Below are positions 1 through 11,048 of a stretch of DNA of 64,000 nucleotides, one piece after another. The stretch is from positions 1,183,001 through 1,247,000 of the forward strand of contig NC_092044.1 of assembly GCF_003086295.3 (NCBI RefSeq). The letters run 5' to 3'. Numbering within the stretch: the first letter of the stretch is position 1; the number at the start of each line of letters is the position of its first letter. This DNA is from Arachis hypogaea. Its lineage: Eukaryota; Streptophyta; Magnoliopsida; Fabales; Fabaceae. The notes under the pieces are model-generated. The model saw nothing but the letters and a program-made list of their open reading frames with translations, did no database searches and was not told the origin of the DNA. The position numbers and the translations under genes are program-made.

Positions 1-313
1 ACTGTAAAAAAAGAGAGGAAAAAGCATATATATGTAGAACAAAAACTGAAATAGTGACAAAAAAAGAATGTATGTATCATCAATTATTAGAAATAGCAAG
101 AAATGCAATGACCAATGAAAATGAACAATGTAAAGCGAAAACAAAGGACAGGTTAGGCCATATTACACACATCATCCTTCAATTTGAAGGAAGTTAGTGT
201 AAATACAACAAACTAAGGGTGTCGAGTGTAATATCGCATAACTTTTAGGAAAGGTTGGTGTAGTTTGCCTGAATTATCAATGCTTTTTCATAGCAGAATG
301 GGGACCAACTTAC

Positions 314-1093
314 CTGAGACATAACAACTCTGTAGCTAAAAGATTGTGTTGGAGCCCCATGAAGGAACACAATTGTCCCTCTTCTACTATCAGAAGATCC
401 TGCAGAAGAAGCAGAACCAAAGCAACATATAACAATACATGTGTTCTAAATTTCCTTAAAAAAAATTTTGAAAACATTTCTCAGCAAAGAAATGAAAATT
501 ACCAGTTTCCCTCATAAACCATCTTAACTTTCCAGATTTAACATATGAACCGAATTCCTTGCCCTTGTCCTCTATCCTCTATGAACACACAAATCACAGA
601 AACTATTAGTCCAATACCATACTCTCCCACTAAATGATGAATAATATCATTATCATCAACATTCAAAATCATACATACTTAGTAGAGCATCAATAATACT
701 CAAATTTACCAAAGTTTTAGAATTACTTTCAAAGAATACAATTATTACATTATATAAAGAAGAATGATTGAAAGAAAGAATTACATAGAGCATCTGACCA
801 ACGTTGCCATCCTCAGCAGGACTCTCAGGAAGCTGAATTGCGCTGCGGCTTGAAGGGTTATCAGTCACAAATCCAAAAGGGTTGAAAGAATCAGAATCTG
901 AATCTTCTTTGTCCTTTTCATTGGAGGAGCTGCTACTGCTACTGCTACCTCTCACTCTCACTGTTCTTCTTCTTGTGTTTTGTGTCCTTCTCCTTCTGTA
1001 ACTGTAACAGTACTTATTGGAGGAAACATAACAAGAATGAGAAGAAGACATAGCAAGGTTGAGGGTGGGAGAGAACACTGAAGAAAACACCAT
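314..1093 (-). CDS. Alpha/beta-hydrolase superfamily protein, plastid-targeted (5' part only)
   Basis: The first three exons of a minus-strand gene run off the left edge. I place exon 1 at 785-1093 (donor GTAATT), exon 2 at 503-578 and exon 3 at 314-399 (donor GTAAGT); phases join cleanly. Exon 1 encodes about 103 residues: a Ser/Arg-rich, acid-poor N terminus typical of a chloroplast transit peptide, then an Asp/Ser-rich linker. Exons 2-3 read KGKEFGSYVKSGKLRWF and then RRGTIVFLHGAPTQSFSYRV. The latter holds the HG oxyanion motif and first core strand of the haloalkane-dehalogenase-like hydrolases. The nucleophile elbow, acid and His would lie outside the window, so substrate and activity cannot be judged. 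Positions 1-313 look like intron. The family is secure; the exact function is not. Confidence 0.8.
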
Positions 1094-1963
1094 TGCTATT
1101 TTGGTATTATGAATTTATGATCAGTGACAGAGGTTTTAACTATGAACTATGAACTATGAAGTGTGGTATTACATTACATGACTCAACAAAGAACTTCAAC
1201 TTAACGAACAAAACTAGCCACTGTTTTTTTTTTTTCCAAATTTTCTCCCCCTTTACTTTTTTTGGCTACAAAAATTGAGGCTGGTGTCCCTACGTTATTA
1301 TAGACCTCTCATTATTCCACATAGGATACTGATAGATTGATAGATAAAATAAAAAAGAAGGGCCCTTAATGCTATGTAACTGTTGTGTTTATTAAATGAG
1401 ATAAAGATATATTAACTTATAATGCTAAAAACAAATAAAAACTATATAGTATTAATCTCCGAAAATTAAACTCATTATTTAAATAAATATGATCTTAGTA
1501 GTTACATTAAATAAAGTCATATACCTTCATGATTTGTCCATTATAACTCAGCTATAACTGTCTTATTATAATTCAGTTATTACTCTTTATCAGTATAACT
1601 TATCTAAAACTGAACAACAACTATCTTCTATATTTATAAAACAATAACCTCTTTAGAAGAAGAGGTATGTTTTGAATCTAAAATTAAGTTTTCACAAGAA
1701 ATACTTCAAACACTTATTTGAGTATCAAAGTGCTTTTTATAGGTACTCACACTCCGTGTTCTTCCTTAATTGACGTATTTTTCATCCATCCAGAAAAATC
1801 CGAGTTCATTCCAAGGTGGATGAGCTATACAAGAAGATGGACTAAGTGAACAAGAACACTTCATATCTCCAATCACACTCATACATATGATACACTGATT
1901 CAATGGTTTTATAAAATAGTTTCTGTTCCTAATTCCTATACCCAACTACAGATATGCCAATGT
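1094..1963. other. Intergenic: hydrolase promoter and PPR 3' flank
   Basis: The stretch holds the divergent upstream region of the hydrolase gene and the 3' flank of the PPR gene. It is AT-rich with a poly-T run near 1225. Around 1790-1845 a polypyrimidine-AG is followed by a short plus-strand open tail ending in TAA, resembling an orphan terminal exon, but I recognise no gene there. Confidence 0.4.
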
Positions 1964-4249
1964 TTACCAGAAATCATTACATGAACATGAACCATGGCTG
2001 AAATGATGGAATCTAGTCCTATCCCTAACAATTATCTCCCTACCATAAACTTCAGATACCAACTTTGCCATATGGTGACAATCCACACACATTCTAAGAT
2101 TCTTTACTATTCTTATGGTAACTTCTTTTCCTGAACTAATAATTGCATAGGCAATAGCCAACTTCTCACTATGCCTATAAACTGCACTCTCCTTATCCTC
2201 TTCCCCAATATCAAGAAAAACCTCTGAGGTATCAGGTGAATACCCTGCAATCTTCAACTCTTGCATCATGTTTTCTAGCTTTGCATATATCTCTTTAGAT
2301 TGAGGATGTGATTGGTCCCCAGCAACAAATTCATATACATTGCCATTCATTTCCATCAAGCTGCAACCTGGTGTTTTCTTGATTCCTTTCTCCATCATGG
2401 TTTCCCGGACGTGGCGCAAGCTCTCCCATCTCTTGCACGCAGCGTATATGTTGCATAACAGGACATAAACAGCTCCATTTTCAGGCTCTAACTCAAGAAT
2501 TTGTTTTGCTGCCATTTCAGCCAGCTCCACATTTCTGTGAACTCTACAAGCACCAAGAAGAGATCCCCAAACAATTGAATTCGGCTTTAAGGGCATAGTC
2601 TTAATGACATCAAGAGCTTCTTTTAATTGGCCAGCTCTTCCAAGAAGATCAACCATGCATCCATAATGTGTCATATTTGGCTTGATTCCGTGTCGCTCGG
2701 TCATGCTAGTGAAAAAGTTTCTTCCCTTTTCTACCATGCCGGCATGTGTACATGCACACAGGACACCAATATAGGTTACCTCGTCTGGTGTAACTGAAGC
2801 TTCTATCATATTTGAAAACATGGAAAGAGCTTCTTCACCATGGCCATTAATGGCAAGACCAACTATCATTGCTGTCCATGTAAACTTGTCTTTCTGATGC
2901 ATTTCCTTGAATATTTTCCTTGCTTTCTCAACATTACCACATTTGAAGTACATGTCTATCAGAGCATTCCCAACAAAAGTGTCATTCTTGATACTGTTTT
3001 TGTCAATGTAATTCTTCACCCACTCCCCTAGTTCGAGTGCTCCCAGATTTGCGCAAGCCGATAGGATACTGACCATGGTGAATTCATCAGGTTTTACATT
3101 TGACATTTGCATCTCACGGAAAAGCACCAGAGCCTCCCTGAAATGATTAAGTCTAAGGTATCCATCAATCATGGCAGTCCAGGAAACATAATCTCTTTCA
3201 GGCATTTGATCAAAATACTTCCTAGCTAAATTAATTTCGCCATCATTGGCGAACCCTGAGACGATGGAAGTCCAAGAAATTACATCTCTACTCTTCATTT
3301 TGTTGAAAACACTTTGTGCAGCACCCATTTCTCCACAGACTGCAAACATATCAATTAAGGCATTTTCCAATATGAGATTAGGTTCAACAATACCCTTTTC
3401 AACATACTTATATATGTGCTTTCCCCCATGTAAATCCTTCAATTTAGAGCATACTGAAAGCATCAAAACTATAGTAACTGAATTGGGTGATACTCCTTTC
3501 TTCTCCATCTCAGAAAAAAGCTTCTTTGATTTCTGAAACGCCTTAACTCTGTTATACCCGGATATCATTACATTCCAGGTAACCACTTCCCATGATTCAC
3601 CCATATCAAAGACCTTCCGTGCCATATCAACCATACCACACAAGGAAAACACATGAATGAAAGCCTTTTGAACAAACACGTTAGAATCAAATCCATGTTT
3701 CACTGCATTGTTAAACAAGATTTTCCCATACCGCAAAGCCACATTGCTGTTGAATCCCTTCAACAAGAACGGAAGCGTGTAATGATCGGGCTTGGTGTCG
3801 TTGCTGATCATTTCTATATACATAGAAACTCCAATTTCAGGACAGTTATTCCTAGAATAGCCCTTCATCATGGTGTTCCAAATGAACCCACTTGGTTTTG
3901 GAATTGTATCAAACACCTTATGAGCATATTTCACATCTCCACAATCCTTGGTACAACAGAAGACTATAACTTTGTTTTGAAATAAATGGTCTGAAGTTAG
4001 ACCCATTTTGATTGTTTGTGAATGAATTTGCTTTAACTGTTCCATGGAATTGCATCTTTCGAGCAAAGATATTGCATATTCTCCAAAACATTTGGAATCA
4101 AAATGTGCAGAACACTTAAAAGCAATATCAGAAGACTTAGAAAGCATTCTCTTGATGAGCAAGGAAAGTGAAAGTGTGAAACTTGCATGTGAACAAGACA
4201 GTGAAGTTGAGAAACAAAGCATGGATAATATAAGATGGCACCAACACAA
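1964..4249 (-). CDS. PLS-class pentatricopeptide repeat protein with E and DYW domains (At3g15930-like)
   Basis: A single intronless ORF of 761 residues. From about residue 90 to 570 it consists of alternating P, L and S pentatricopeptide repeats (VVTWNVMISGYNR, VISWTSIVSGF, YVSWTAMIDGYLR, KFTWTAMIVGLAINGHGEEAL). E/E+ motifs follow, then a C-terminal DYW deaminase-like domain. The zinc/catalytic signature is complete: H693-S-E, then C721-x-x-C724-H, with a CSC motif close to the end. The protein ends DFW instead of DYW. Such proteins bind organellar RNA and act in C-to-U editing. The repeat region resembles Arabidopsis At3g15930, which as I recall it lacks the DYW tail. The first 34 residues are hydrophobic; M35 (MLSKSSD) is an alternative start. 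Organelle targeting is not clear from sequence. Confidence 0.93.
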   Translation of the reverse strand: MCWCHLILSMLCFSTSLSCSHASFTLSLSLLIKRMLSKSSDIAFKCSAHFDSKCFGEYAISLLERCNSMEQLKQIHSQTIKMGLTSDHLFQNKVIVFCCTKDCGDVKYAHKVFDTIPKPSGFIWNTMMKGYSRNNCPEIGVSMYIEMISNDTKPDHYTLPFLLKGFNSNVALRYGKILFNNAVKHGFDSNVFVQKAFIHVFSLCGMVDMARKVFDMGESWEVVTWNVMISGYNRVKAFQKSKKLFSEMEKKGVSPNSVTIVLMLSVCSKLKDLHGGKHIYKYVEKGIVEPNLILENALIDMFAVCGEMGAAQSVFNKMKSRDVISWTSIVSGFANDGEINLARKYFDQMPERDYVSWTAMIDGYLRLNHFREALVLFREMQMSNVKPDEFTMVSILSACANLGALELGEWVKNYIDKNSIKNDTFVGNALIDMYFKCGNVEKARKIFKEMHQKDKFTWTAMIVGLAINGHGEEALSMFSNMIEASVTPDEVTYIGVLCACTHAGMVEKGRNFFTSMTERHGIKPNMTHYGCMVDLLGRAGQLKEALDVIKTMPLKPNSIVWGSLLGACRVHRNVELAEMAAKQILELEPENGAVYVLLCNIYAACKRWESLRHVRETMMEKGIKKTPGCSLMEMNGNVYEFVAGDQSHPQSKEIYAKLENMMQELKIAGYSPDTSEVFLDIGEEDKESAVYRHSEKLAIAYAIISSGKEVTIRIVKNLRMCVDCHHMAKLVSEVYGREIIVRDRTRFHHFSHGSCSCNDFW

Positions 4250-5669
4250 AGCTATAACAGATATAACTAACTTAACTGTAAATGTTATGTTACTATAAAA
4301 AATGGAACAATAACTAACTGTAAGATCAATGTCAGAATTTCACAAGGCGTACTAAATTACTAAAACTATATCTAACTTTAAAGGTTCTAATATTTATGAA
4401 AGATTGAAGCTTTGGGTACTTTACTCACTAAGTTCCAATAACACTTTAATAGCAGTTTTCAAGGGAAAAGACAGAGTACGAGGTTTAAGGTTGGTTAGAC
4501 CTTTGATATTATATTTATATGATAATGTATAATATTATATTTTATAATACAATATTATCAGATAACTAATTCTAATTACAAATAAATACAAAATAATAAC
4601 TAAGGAAGGAATTATTTATATGTTATTATTATTTTGAGTGAAATTATTGCAAATATGTTAGTTTATTGTATAATTTATATTAAATTTGATTTATTATTCA
4701 ATTTAAAATATTGAACAGTTATCTTTTATTTCAATGAAATATTATGAAAAGTTAAATCATGTATATTGTATAACACATTCTCTTTTTATGTAAGTTGGTT
4801 CTCTTTTAATAAGATATGAAAATTAAAAGTCAAGAGGAAATAACATTCAATTCTTTTAATATAAATTATTCTAAAGAAATATTGTGATTATTATTTATTA
4901 ATTTTTAATTTGTAAAGGAAAATTAAGAATTTTGTAACTCTTGATTGAATAGTAATTTCAACACGTGTTGTACTACCTTTTTGTTTTTGTTTGACGGAGT
5001 AGCTTAACTTGGTATATCCCTCACAAGTCACAAATATAAATTAATATTTGCATTAGCAAGTTGAACCATCATTATGTCTTTAAGATTTTTTTTCCGAGAA
5101 AGAAAAAAGATTGTTTTTACTTTTTAGTTTTATCATTAGTCATTAGACAATATTAAACAACCAATCTTTAATCAAAACCATTAAGAATGTATTTATAAAT
5201 TGAAATCTCAAACCGAAAAGAAATGACTTAAAAGAAGAATAAATCTTCTTAATTTTTTTATTTTAATTATTAGATAAAGTACAATCTCTCACTATTTCTA
5301 TATATCATAATAGAATCATCAACCGAAGCGAAACACGTATTTTCTTTTACTGCAAGTAACAATCAATAAACCGAGAATTATGAGCCAAACCCAATAAAAA
5401 GAATAAAATTGCTTTTCACTAAAACTCGAGTATGAGTATTGAACACAATTACTTAATATTTTTCTTCTTCCACTTACAAAAAGGGTTATTTTGGCTAAAT
5501 TTGAAAGTCTATATAGAATCAATCTTATACTATAAACATGTTATTAAAAAGTTCAAAAGAAAAATCCTGAAAACTAATCACACAAATTAGTTTACTTCAA
5601 CCTTGTTTCAATACTTCAGTATACCTCAAAATTACTCGAGAATCCTATGTCCTACAAAAGAACCTATAT
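4250..5669. other. AT-rich intergenic region
   Basis: Between the PPR gene and the BED/hAT gene I see only AT-rich DNA with no convincing coding exon. The part near 4250 should contain the PPR promoter. The part near 5600 contains the 3' end of the hAT-derived gene. Confidence 0.5.
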
Positions 5670-7703
5670 CTAAAATTCCATTTTCACAAATGCTTTTGAA
5701 TCATCTATTGGTAAGATTTTATTCTGTAACCAATCCTTGGCACAAATAAGAGCCTCAATAGTCCTAGGGCTTAATGAACTCCTGTAATTATCCATTTTCC
5801 TAATTTCTGTGTCAAAAACAGAATCCGGAGACACTGTAGACGTTGGCATAGACAAAAGATCGGATGCAATTCTTGACAAGGTTGGATACCTGTATCCATT
5901 CAGCCTCCACCAACACAAAATATCAAATTCTTGATAATTGGATAGTAGAGGTTCTTCTAGATACTCATCCAATTCTGACTTGAATTGCTGGTTACCGACA
6001 AAATCGGAGATATAAAATTCATAGTCATCAAGATAGATAGAATCATCAAGAGAACCTTCTGGGCACAACTCTGTCTTTATCATGATCTCATCCCCTTCAT
6101 CATCCCCATTGGTCGTTTCAAACGGAAGCATTTGGATGTTATATTCTATGAACATTTCACGAAGAGCATCATCAACTGTTCTTATCCATGGCTCTGCATT
6201 CTCACCAAGTATCTTAGAAAAGGTGAACTCCACAAGTTTCATTTTATGCCTTGGATCGAGGACAACGGCCATTGCCAAGATGGGGCAGCTTTCTCTCCAA
6301 TACCGATCAAACTTTTCATACAAAGGCTTAATCAGACTACTAAGGAAGGGATCATCGCTAAATGCCGCATAAGTCAACTCCACCTGAAGTTTTGACACTT
6401 CAGGGAAAAATAAGTTTGCGGTCGGGTATGGTTGCAAAGTCAAAATGTTCGCTGCATCATGAAAACATTTCAAATATTTGCAGAGTTTTTCAACCTGCTT
6501 CCATTCATCCATTGTAAGGGTCATTCTGTAATCAGGATCAGCTGTATCAAAGCAAGCAAAGACTTCCATTAATTCACAGGCTGCAAGAAGCATATGGTAT
6601 GTTGAATCCCATCTACTTGTGTCATCAAGTATGAGGTCCACCTTACTTGGGACTTGTAGTTGTTGCTTCAGTTCAATAAACTTTTCTAGGTGAGATTCTG
6701 AAGACTTTACATACTTCACACTTTGACGGACCTTGTCAACAGTTTCCTTCATTGCCTGTAATGCGTCCAGTGCAAGGTGACTAAGAACACGGGCATAACA
6801 ATTCTGGTTTAAGAACTGATCATTGAGGATCACTGGGTTCTTGGAAGAAAGAAAGCCTTTCAGATTTCCCATCAAAGTCTCACTGGAGAAGGATTTATCG
6901 AGTGCAAGGGTAAGGAGTCGTCCCTCTAAATTCCAGTCAGATAGACATGTTAATATAGTGTGGCTTAAGGAACCATCGGAAAGAGGAAATGGTACCTTAA
7001 TGACATTTAGAACAGGATGATGTAAGTTCCAATTGCCATCAATGAAGTGTCCGCGGACAAAAACATAGCCCATTGCCTCGTTTGAAGTCCATAAGTCCAA
7101 TGTCAGGTTAACCAGTCCAGGAATACCATTGATAAGATTCAAAAGATTTTGCTTCTCTCTTACATATAAAGCAACACAATCCTCTTCAACAGAATCAGAT
7201 CGGATCGGATTGAACTGGGGTTGAAGAATCCGCACAAGATCAATGAAACCCTGCTGCTCCACAATATGAAGTGGATAATCATGTAAAATTATCATTTTAG
7301 CAATATCATGGTTGCTCCGGCTCTGATCAAATGTGACACCATTACCAGCATATCCAGGTGTTGCTCTTGGCCGTTTCTTGGGTGGATTGGGAGTATCTTG
7401 AGTTTCTCCTTGTTGATTTTTCTGCCGAATAACTTGACAAATTCCTAAAGTAATGTGCCTTTTCAGATGACTTGTGCCGGCTAGTTTTGAATCATTTATA
7501 TAAGAAAAGGATTTGTTGCACTGTTTGCAATATGCCCTGGTACATCCAGCTCCAACAGTTTCAACAGTGAAATATTCCCACACAATAGACTTCTTTCTCT
7601 TAGGTAGATTCGGATGTTCTCCTAAATCAGGTTTCTCTTTGTTATTAGTTACAGCAATGCCAGCATCAATCGCCATGAATGCAGGTGTAATCCTAGAGGA
7701 CAT
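5670..7703 (-). CDS. BED-type zinc finger protein derived from a hAT transposase (DAYSLEEPER/RICESLEEPER-like)
   Basis: An intact 677-residue ORF. A basic patch (KRKK, 36-39) precedes a BED zinc finger at about 40-90 with C59, C62, H79 and H83. The middle is the hAT RNase-H-like fold (LDLWTSNEAMGYV, ALDKSFSSETL, RWDSTYHMLLAACEL), including the plant-specific segment around KLCKYLKCFHDAANIL. The C terminus (about 585-665) is the hAT dimerisation domain (WWRLNGYRYPTLSRIASDLL, YRSSLSPRTIEALICAKDWL). The usual CAHILNL motif is changed to CYARVLS, and the Glu of the SESAF-type motif is replaced (SPDSVF). No terminal inverted repeats flank it. The long intact ORF with altered catalytic motifs suggests a domesticated nuclear DNA-binding regulator. 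The start was chosen as the first Met before the basic patch. Confidence 0.9.
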   Translation of the reverse strand: MSSRITPAFMAIDAGIAVTNNKEKPDLGEHPNLPKRKKSIVWEYFTVETVGAGCTRAYCKQCNKSFSYINDSKLAGTSHLKRHITLGICQVIRQKNQQGETQDTPNPPKKRPRATPGYAGNGVTFDQSRSNHDIAKMIILHDYPLHIVEQQGFIDLVRILQPQFNPIRSDSVEEDCVALYVREKQNLLNLINGIPGLVNLTLDLWTSNEAMGYVFVRGHFIDGNWNLHHPVLNVIKVPFPLSDGSLSHTILTCLSDWNLEGRLLTLALDKSFSSETLMGNLKGFLSSKNPVILNDQFLNQNCYARVLSHLALDALQAMKETVDKVRQSVKYVKSSESHLEKFIELKQQLQVPSKVDLILDDTSRWDSTYHMLLAACELMEVFACFDTADPDYRMTLTMDEWKQVEKLCKYLKCFHDAANILTLQPYPTANLFFPEVSKLQVELTYAAFSDDPFLSSLIKPLYEKFDRYWRESCPILAMAVVLDPRHKMKLVEFTFSKILGENAEPWIRTVDDALREMFIEYNIQMLPFETTNGDDEGDEIMIKTELCPEGSLDDSIYLDDYEFYISDFVGNQQFKSELDEYLEEPLLSNYQEFDILCWWRLNGYRYPTLSRIASDLLSMPTSTVSPDSVFDTEIRKMDNYRSSLSPRTIEALICAKDWLQNKILPIDDSKAFVKMEF

Positions 7704-8754
7704 AATTAACGAAACAATAAAGGGTCATCAATATGGGGGGTGAATGCATATATTAAAAAAAATTGAACTTGATACATGTAATAAAAATTTAAAAGCCATA
7801 GAACTTCAGCTGCAAGAAAAATCCACTAAAACTGTCCAAGAAGGATACCCTATATAAAGGCTAAAAAAGGATTCTCATGCTCAGTCCCTCTATATCCTTT
7901 TATATGTTCTTTTTTCTGTTATTCGAATACAGATTCAAGCAGGGTAGGCTTTTCAAACACAATATTTTTAACCCTACGAAAGAGTGGGGTGGCATAGTGC
8001 ACGAGAATTCCATCGGGTGGGATTTGCAGGAAAAGATGTATGCATATTACTTCCAAAAGAGGTGGGATTGATTCTCGAATTTGAATCCCACAATCCCTTA
8101 CCATTATACTAATTACTAAGGCTCATCTCCCCAAGTTCTAACCCTAGATAGATAAAATAAAAACCAACCAAGTTAATTACATTATAATTTTACAATTGAA
8201 AACAAATTAAAATCACTGGTTACATCTATAAACTTTTGCTGAATAACATGAATTGGACAATGGTGTAGCATCCTATCGCCTGTGAAATCAAAACCACAAT
8301 TCTTAATGTGGCTTGCACTATAGTTTGGCACAACAATGATAATCAGAACCAGAGCAAAAACAACAAGCCAGTTGATTCCGCATGATGCATACATACACAT
8401 ACACACATAACAATCACAATAAACAATCACAAGTAGGGTTTTTGGTTTGATAAGAGAGCAAAACACAACAAACAAAAACCTTAAACGAGCAAAAGAAGAA
8501 CAATTAAAATAACTAAATACATGAATGAAGGAGTTTATGACTACTAACACATACATAGACTGATAAACCTCGTACTTGCGGGAGTGAGAATGGTAGGAGA
8601 ACGTGCCAGCGTGGCGGCGGAAGAGAGAGAAAGCGATTCCTGATGTAACCGAATATGACGCAAAAAAGGTTAGTGATTTTTCGTCTTCTTGTATATTCAT
8701 GCGCATATATATATATAGATACAGAGAGAGAGAGAGAAGAGGAACCCTACTTAC
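7704..8754 (-). other. Probable 5'-UTR intron of the BED/hAT gene
   Basis: There is no convincing coding sequence here. On the minus strand a consensus donor (GTAAGT) lies at 8754 downwards, and the BED/hAT start codon lies at 7703, so most of this region may be a leader intron. Several short ORFs exist on both strands, but they have no recognisable domains. Confidence 0.35.
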
Positions 8755-8861
8755 GGAACCGACTTGGATTGGCGACGAAGATTTTGATGGTTGGAAGAAG
8801 AAGCGGCAATATATTAATACTTGGTGCGGCTGAAGAGAAGAGAAGAGAAGAGAAGAGAAAA
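8706..8861. repeat. Microsatellites (AT)n, (GA)n and (GAAGA)n
   Basis: Short tandem arrays of TA and GA occur at about 8706-8738. A pentanucleotide GAAGA array occurs at about 8833-8861, inside the putative leader exon. Confidence 0.8.
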
Positions 8862-8870
8862 CAAAATCAA
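8755..8870 (-). promoter_or_regulatory. Putative non-coding leader exon of the BED/hAT gene
   Basis: Read on the minus strand, a GC-richer CT-rich stretch ends exactly at CGGTTCC followed by GTAAGTAGGG, a strong plant splice donor. CT-rich leader exons are common in plants. The nearest downstream minus-strand start codon is that of the BED/hAT gene. I could not identify the matching acceptor with confidence. Confidence 0.4.
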
Positions 8871-9279
8871 GGGTTTAAGCTTCCAAATAAATCCTAAAAA
8901 CTCTTCACTCTTCAAAAACAATTTTTTAAGTGTTTAAAAATTGGTTATTTTTATTAGTGTATTATAGTAATATATAATTAATAATTAATTATTCGTATAA
9001 AGAGTGTATAGAAATTAAATTTATATATTATAGTGTTTGAGCCAACATTTTTAGTAAGAATATTGAAAATTATTAATTAATGTTAAGTCAAATATAAGAT
9101 AAGTACAAAGAAAAATATTAATAATCTGATATTGAAAAAATTTAAAATTTTATGTGCTGTAAAATAATTTCATATTTATATATTAACAAAAATATGTAAA
9201 ATATTCTATATTATACTTAAAATTAAAATGCTAGCCTTATAAAAAATAAATGTTAGCAATATTCACTATTCACTAATTC

Positions 9280-9369
<90 letters not shown>

Positions 9370-9833
9370 CAAACATGCATAGTGTTAGTTCCAAGATTGA
9401 ATATGAGATTAAACAACTTAAGTTTTTTTATTAATTTTATATTTATTATATATTGATTATTTTTAAATTCTAACATAAACAAAAATAGTTTCCATGAAAA
9501 TTCTCTTCTAGTTTTTTTTTTCTTTTTTTTTTGGAGATCTTTCCTAATTTAAAGATGATAATTAATTCATTTAAAATTTAAAAACATCGAAAAGGCTAAC
9601 AAAATTATTTATTGTTTCTATTTTTAAAAATTCAGGTATTTACAAAATAATTAATAAGTATATGTTACTTTTTAAATAGGATTAACTTTTTTGTACATTT
9701 TGCTAGTATTACTTAATTTAATAAGTATACTCCTTTTATTTTTGTTTTTCTTTTTCTTAATGATGGAAAGATGAGATTCATTGGAATTTGGAAGGGTATA
9801 AGAGTGGTTGAATATAAAGTATTCATACAAATC

Positions 9834-9864
<31 letters not shown>

Positions 9865-9880
9865 GCGTGTTTGTAATTAA
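8871..9880. repeat. AT-rich intergenic DNA with long (ATT)n and (TA)n microsatellites
   Basis: An uninterrupted ATT trinucleotide array spans roughly 9278-9369, about 30 units. A TA dinucleotide array lies at about 9839-9864. The rest is AT-rich and non-coding as far as I can see. Confidence 0.85.
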
Positions 9881-10335
9881 GGGTTTGTTTGGACGAATTT
9901 TTTTTTTAAAGAATTGAGTTATTTTTTTAAAAGATTTTAGAAAAATAAAATTAATTTTATATTTAAATATTTATTAAAAATAATTTTTTTATTTATAAAT
10001 TATGTTTGAATAGAATAATATAAAAATATTATTTATTTATTTATTATGTAAAAAAATATATATTTTTTAAAAAAATTTATAAAAATATAAATTATAATTT
10101 TTCAAAACAAAATTTTTAATATTTTTATTTTTATTATTAAAAATTTATTAAATCTATTAAAAAAAGTATTATGAATTTAATAGTATCGAAATAAGTACTA
10201 GATACATAAATTTACTAGTCTAATATCTAATTAAATATACAAAAGATAAATATGACTAAGGTGTTGTTTGGATGATTTTTTTAAAAAATAATTTATTTAA
10301 ATAATTTTTTTATAAGATCTTTATAAAAAAAAGGG
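9881..10335 (+). mobile_element. Degenerate Harbinger/Tourist-like MITE copies
   Basis: The sequence starting GGGTTTGTTTGGACGAA at 9881 and the downstream text (GAGTTATTTTTTTAAAAGAT) match in order the left half of the better preserved element at 18026. A second left-end-like start (GTGTTGTTTGGATGATTT) occurs at 10261, so two damaged copies seem to lie head to tail or nested. No right ends or target duplications are preserved. Confidence 0.5.
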
Positions 10336-10504
10336 CTGTAGTCGTTTGACCTTTTGCTAACAAACGATGCATAATGGAGCTTCTAATGTTGTACTAGTAA
10401 ACACATTTAAAAATTATATATATACAAAGAATGTGCATGAAAAATTTGTATGCTTAATACCTTATAAATTTCTTTATTTCTGTTAAAAGAAAAACAATAA
10501 TACA

Positions 10505-10745
10505 TTAAAAAAACTTATGAAGTACAGACACGATATGGGATACATCAACACACTTAATTTTAGAATCTTACATGATACGAGACACATAAAATATAAAATA
10601 TTTTTTATTAAGATACGGTTAGATACAGTAAACATGCGTATAGAACAAGTATCGATGAATATTGTATTCGAAATGTGTCCAACACGCAGATACTATAACT
10701 CCACGAAGTCTATAACTCCACGAAGTGTAGGTGCTTCGTAGAAAA
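10505..10745 (-). repeat. Partial copy of the dispersed TIR element at 48696
   Basis: The reverse complement reads CTACGAAGCACCTACACTTC and continues with the same order of motifs (GAGTTAT, TTGGACACATTT, ATGCGTGTT, GTCTTAATAAAAA-like) as the element at 48696-49102. It carries a small internal duplication (CTATAACTCCACGAAGT twice). It is one end of a dispersed, probably DNA-transposon-derived family. Confidence 0.6.
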
Positions 10746-11048
10746 AAATCCACTAAAACATGTCAGTTGACCCCGGAGTTAGCTGGAAAACTTAGAAAAA
10801 CTTATTAAACCTTTGATGAAAAAATTATTAAACCTTAACATATACTATCTCTTCCTCCTCTCTGTTTTCTCACAAGTCTTCTCATGTGCATGTTCTTTGC
10901 TTCTATGATGTTCCCAGAAAAAATAGAGAACATACAAGACACTTGGTTAAGAGGACAAATGAGCAGACTATTAGTTTTTAATATAAATTTCAAAGATGGA
11001 ACTAGAGTTTAAGATGTAATACATAATATACAAAGAATTCCACAGCAC

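Noticed and set aside
1790..1845. Plus-strand tail reading KVDELYKKMD-stop, reminiscent of the end of a fluorescent reporter protein
   Set aside because: Only five residues coincide, no reporter sequence lies upstream, and the surroundings are ordinary plant DNA. It is treated as coincidence.
8182..8706. Minus-strand 174-residue ORF as a gene
   Set aside because: It has no domain, has odd composition (runs of hydrophobic and Cys/Tyr residues) and lies in the probable leader intron of the BED/hAT gene. It looks like a chance ORF.
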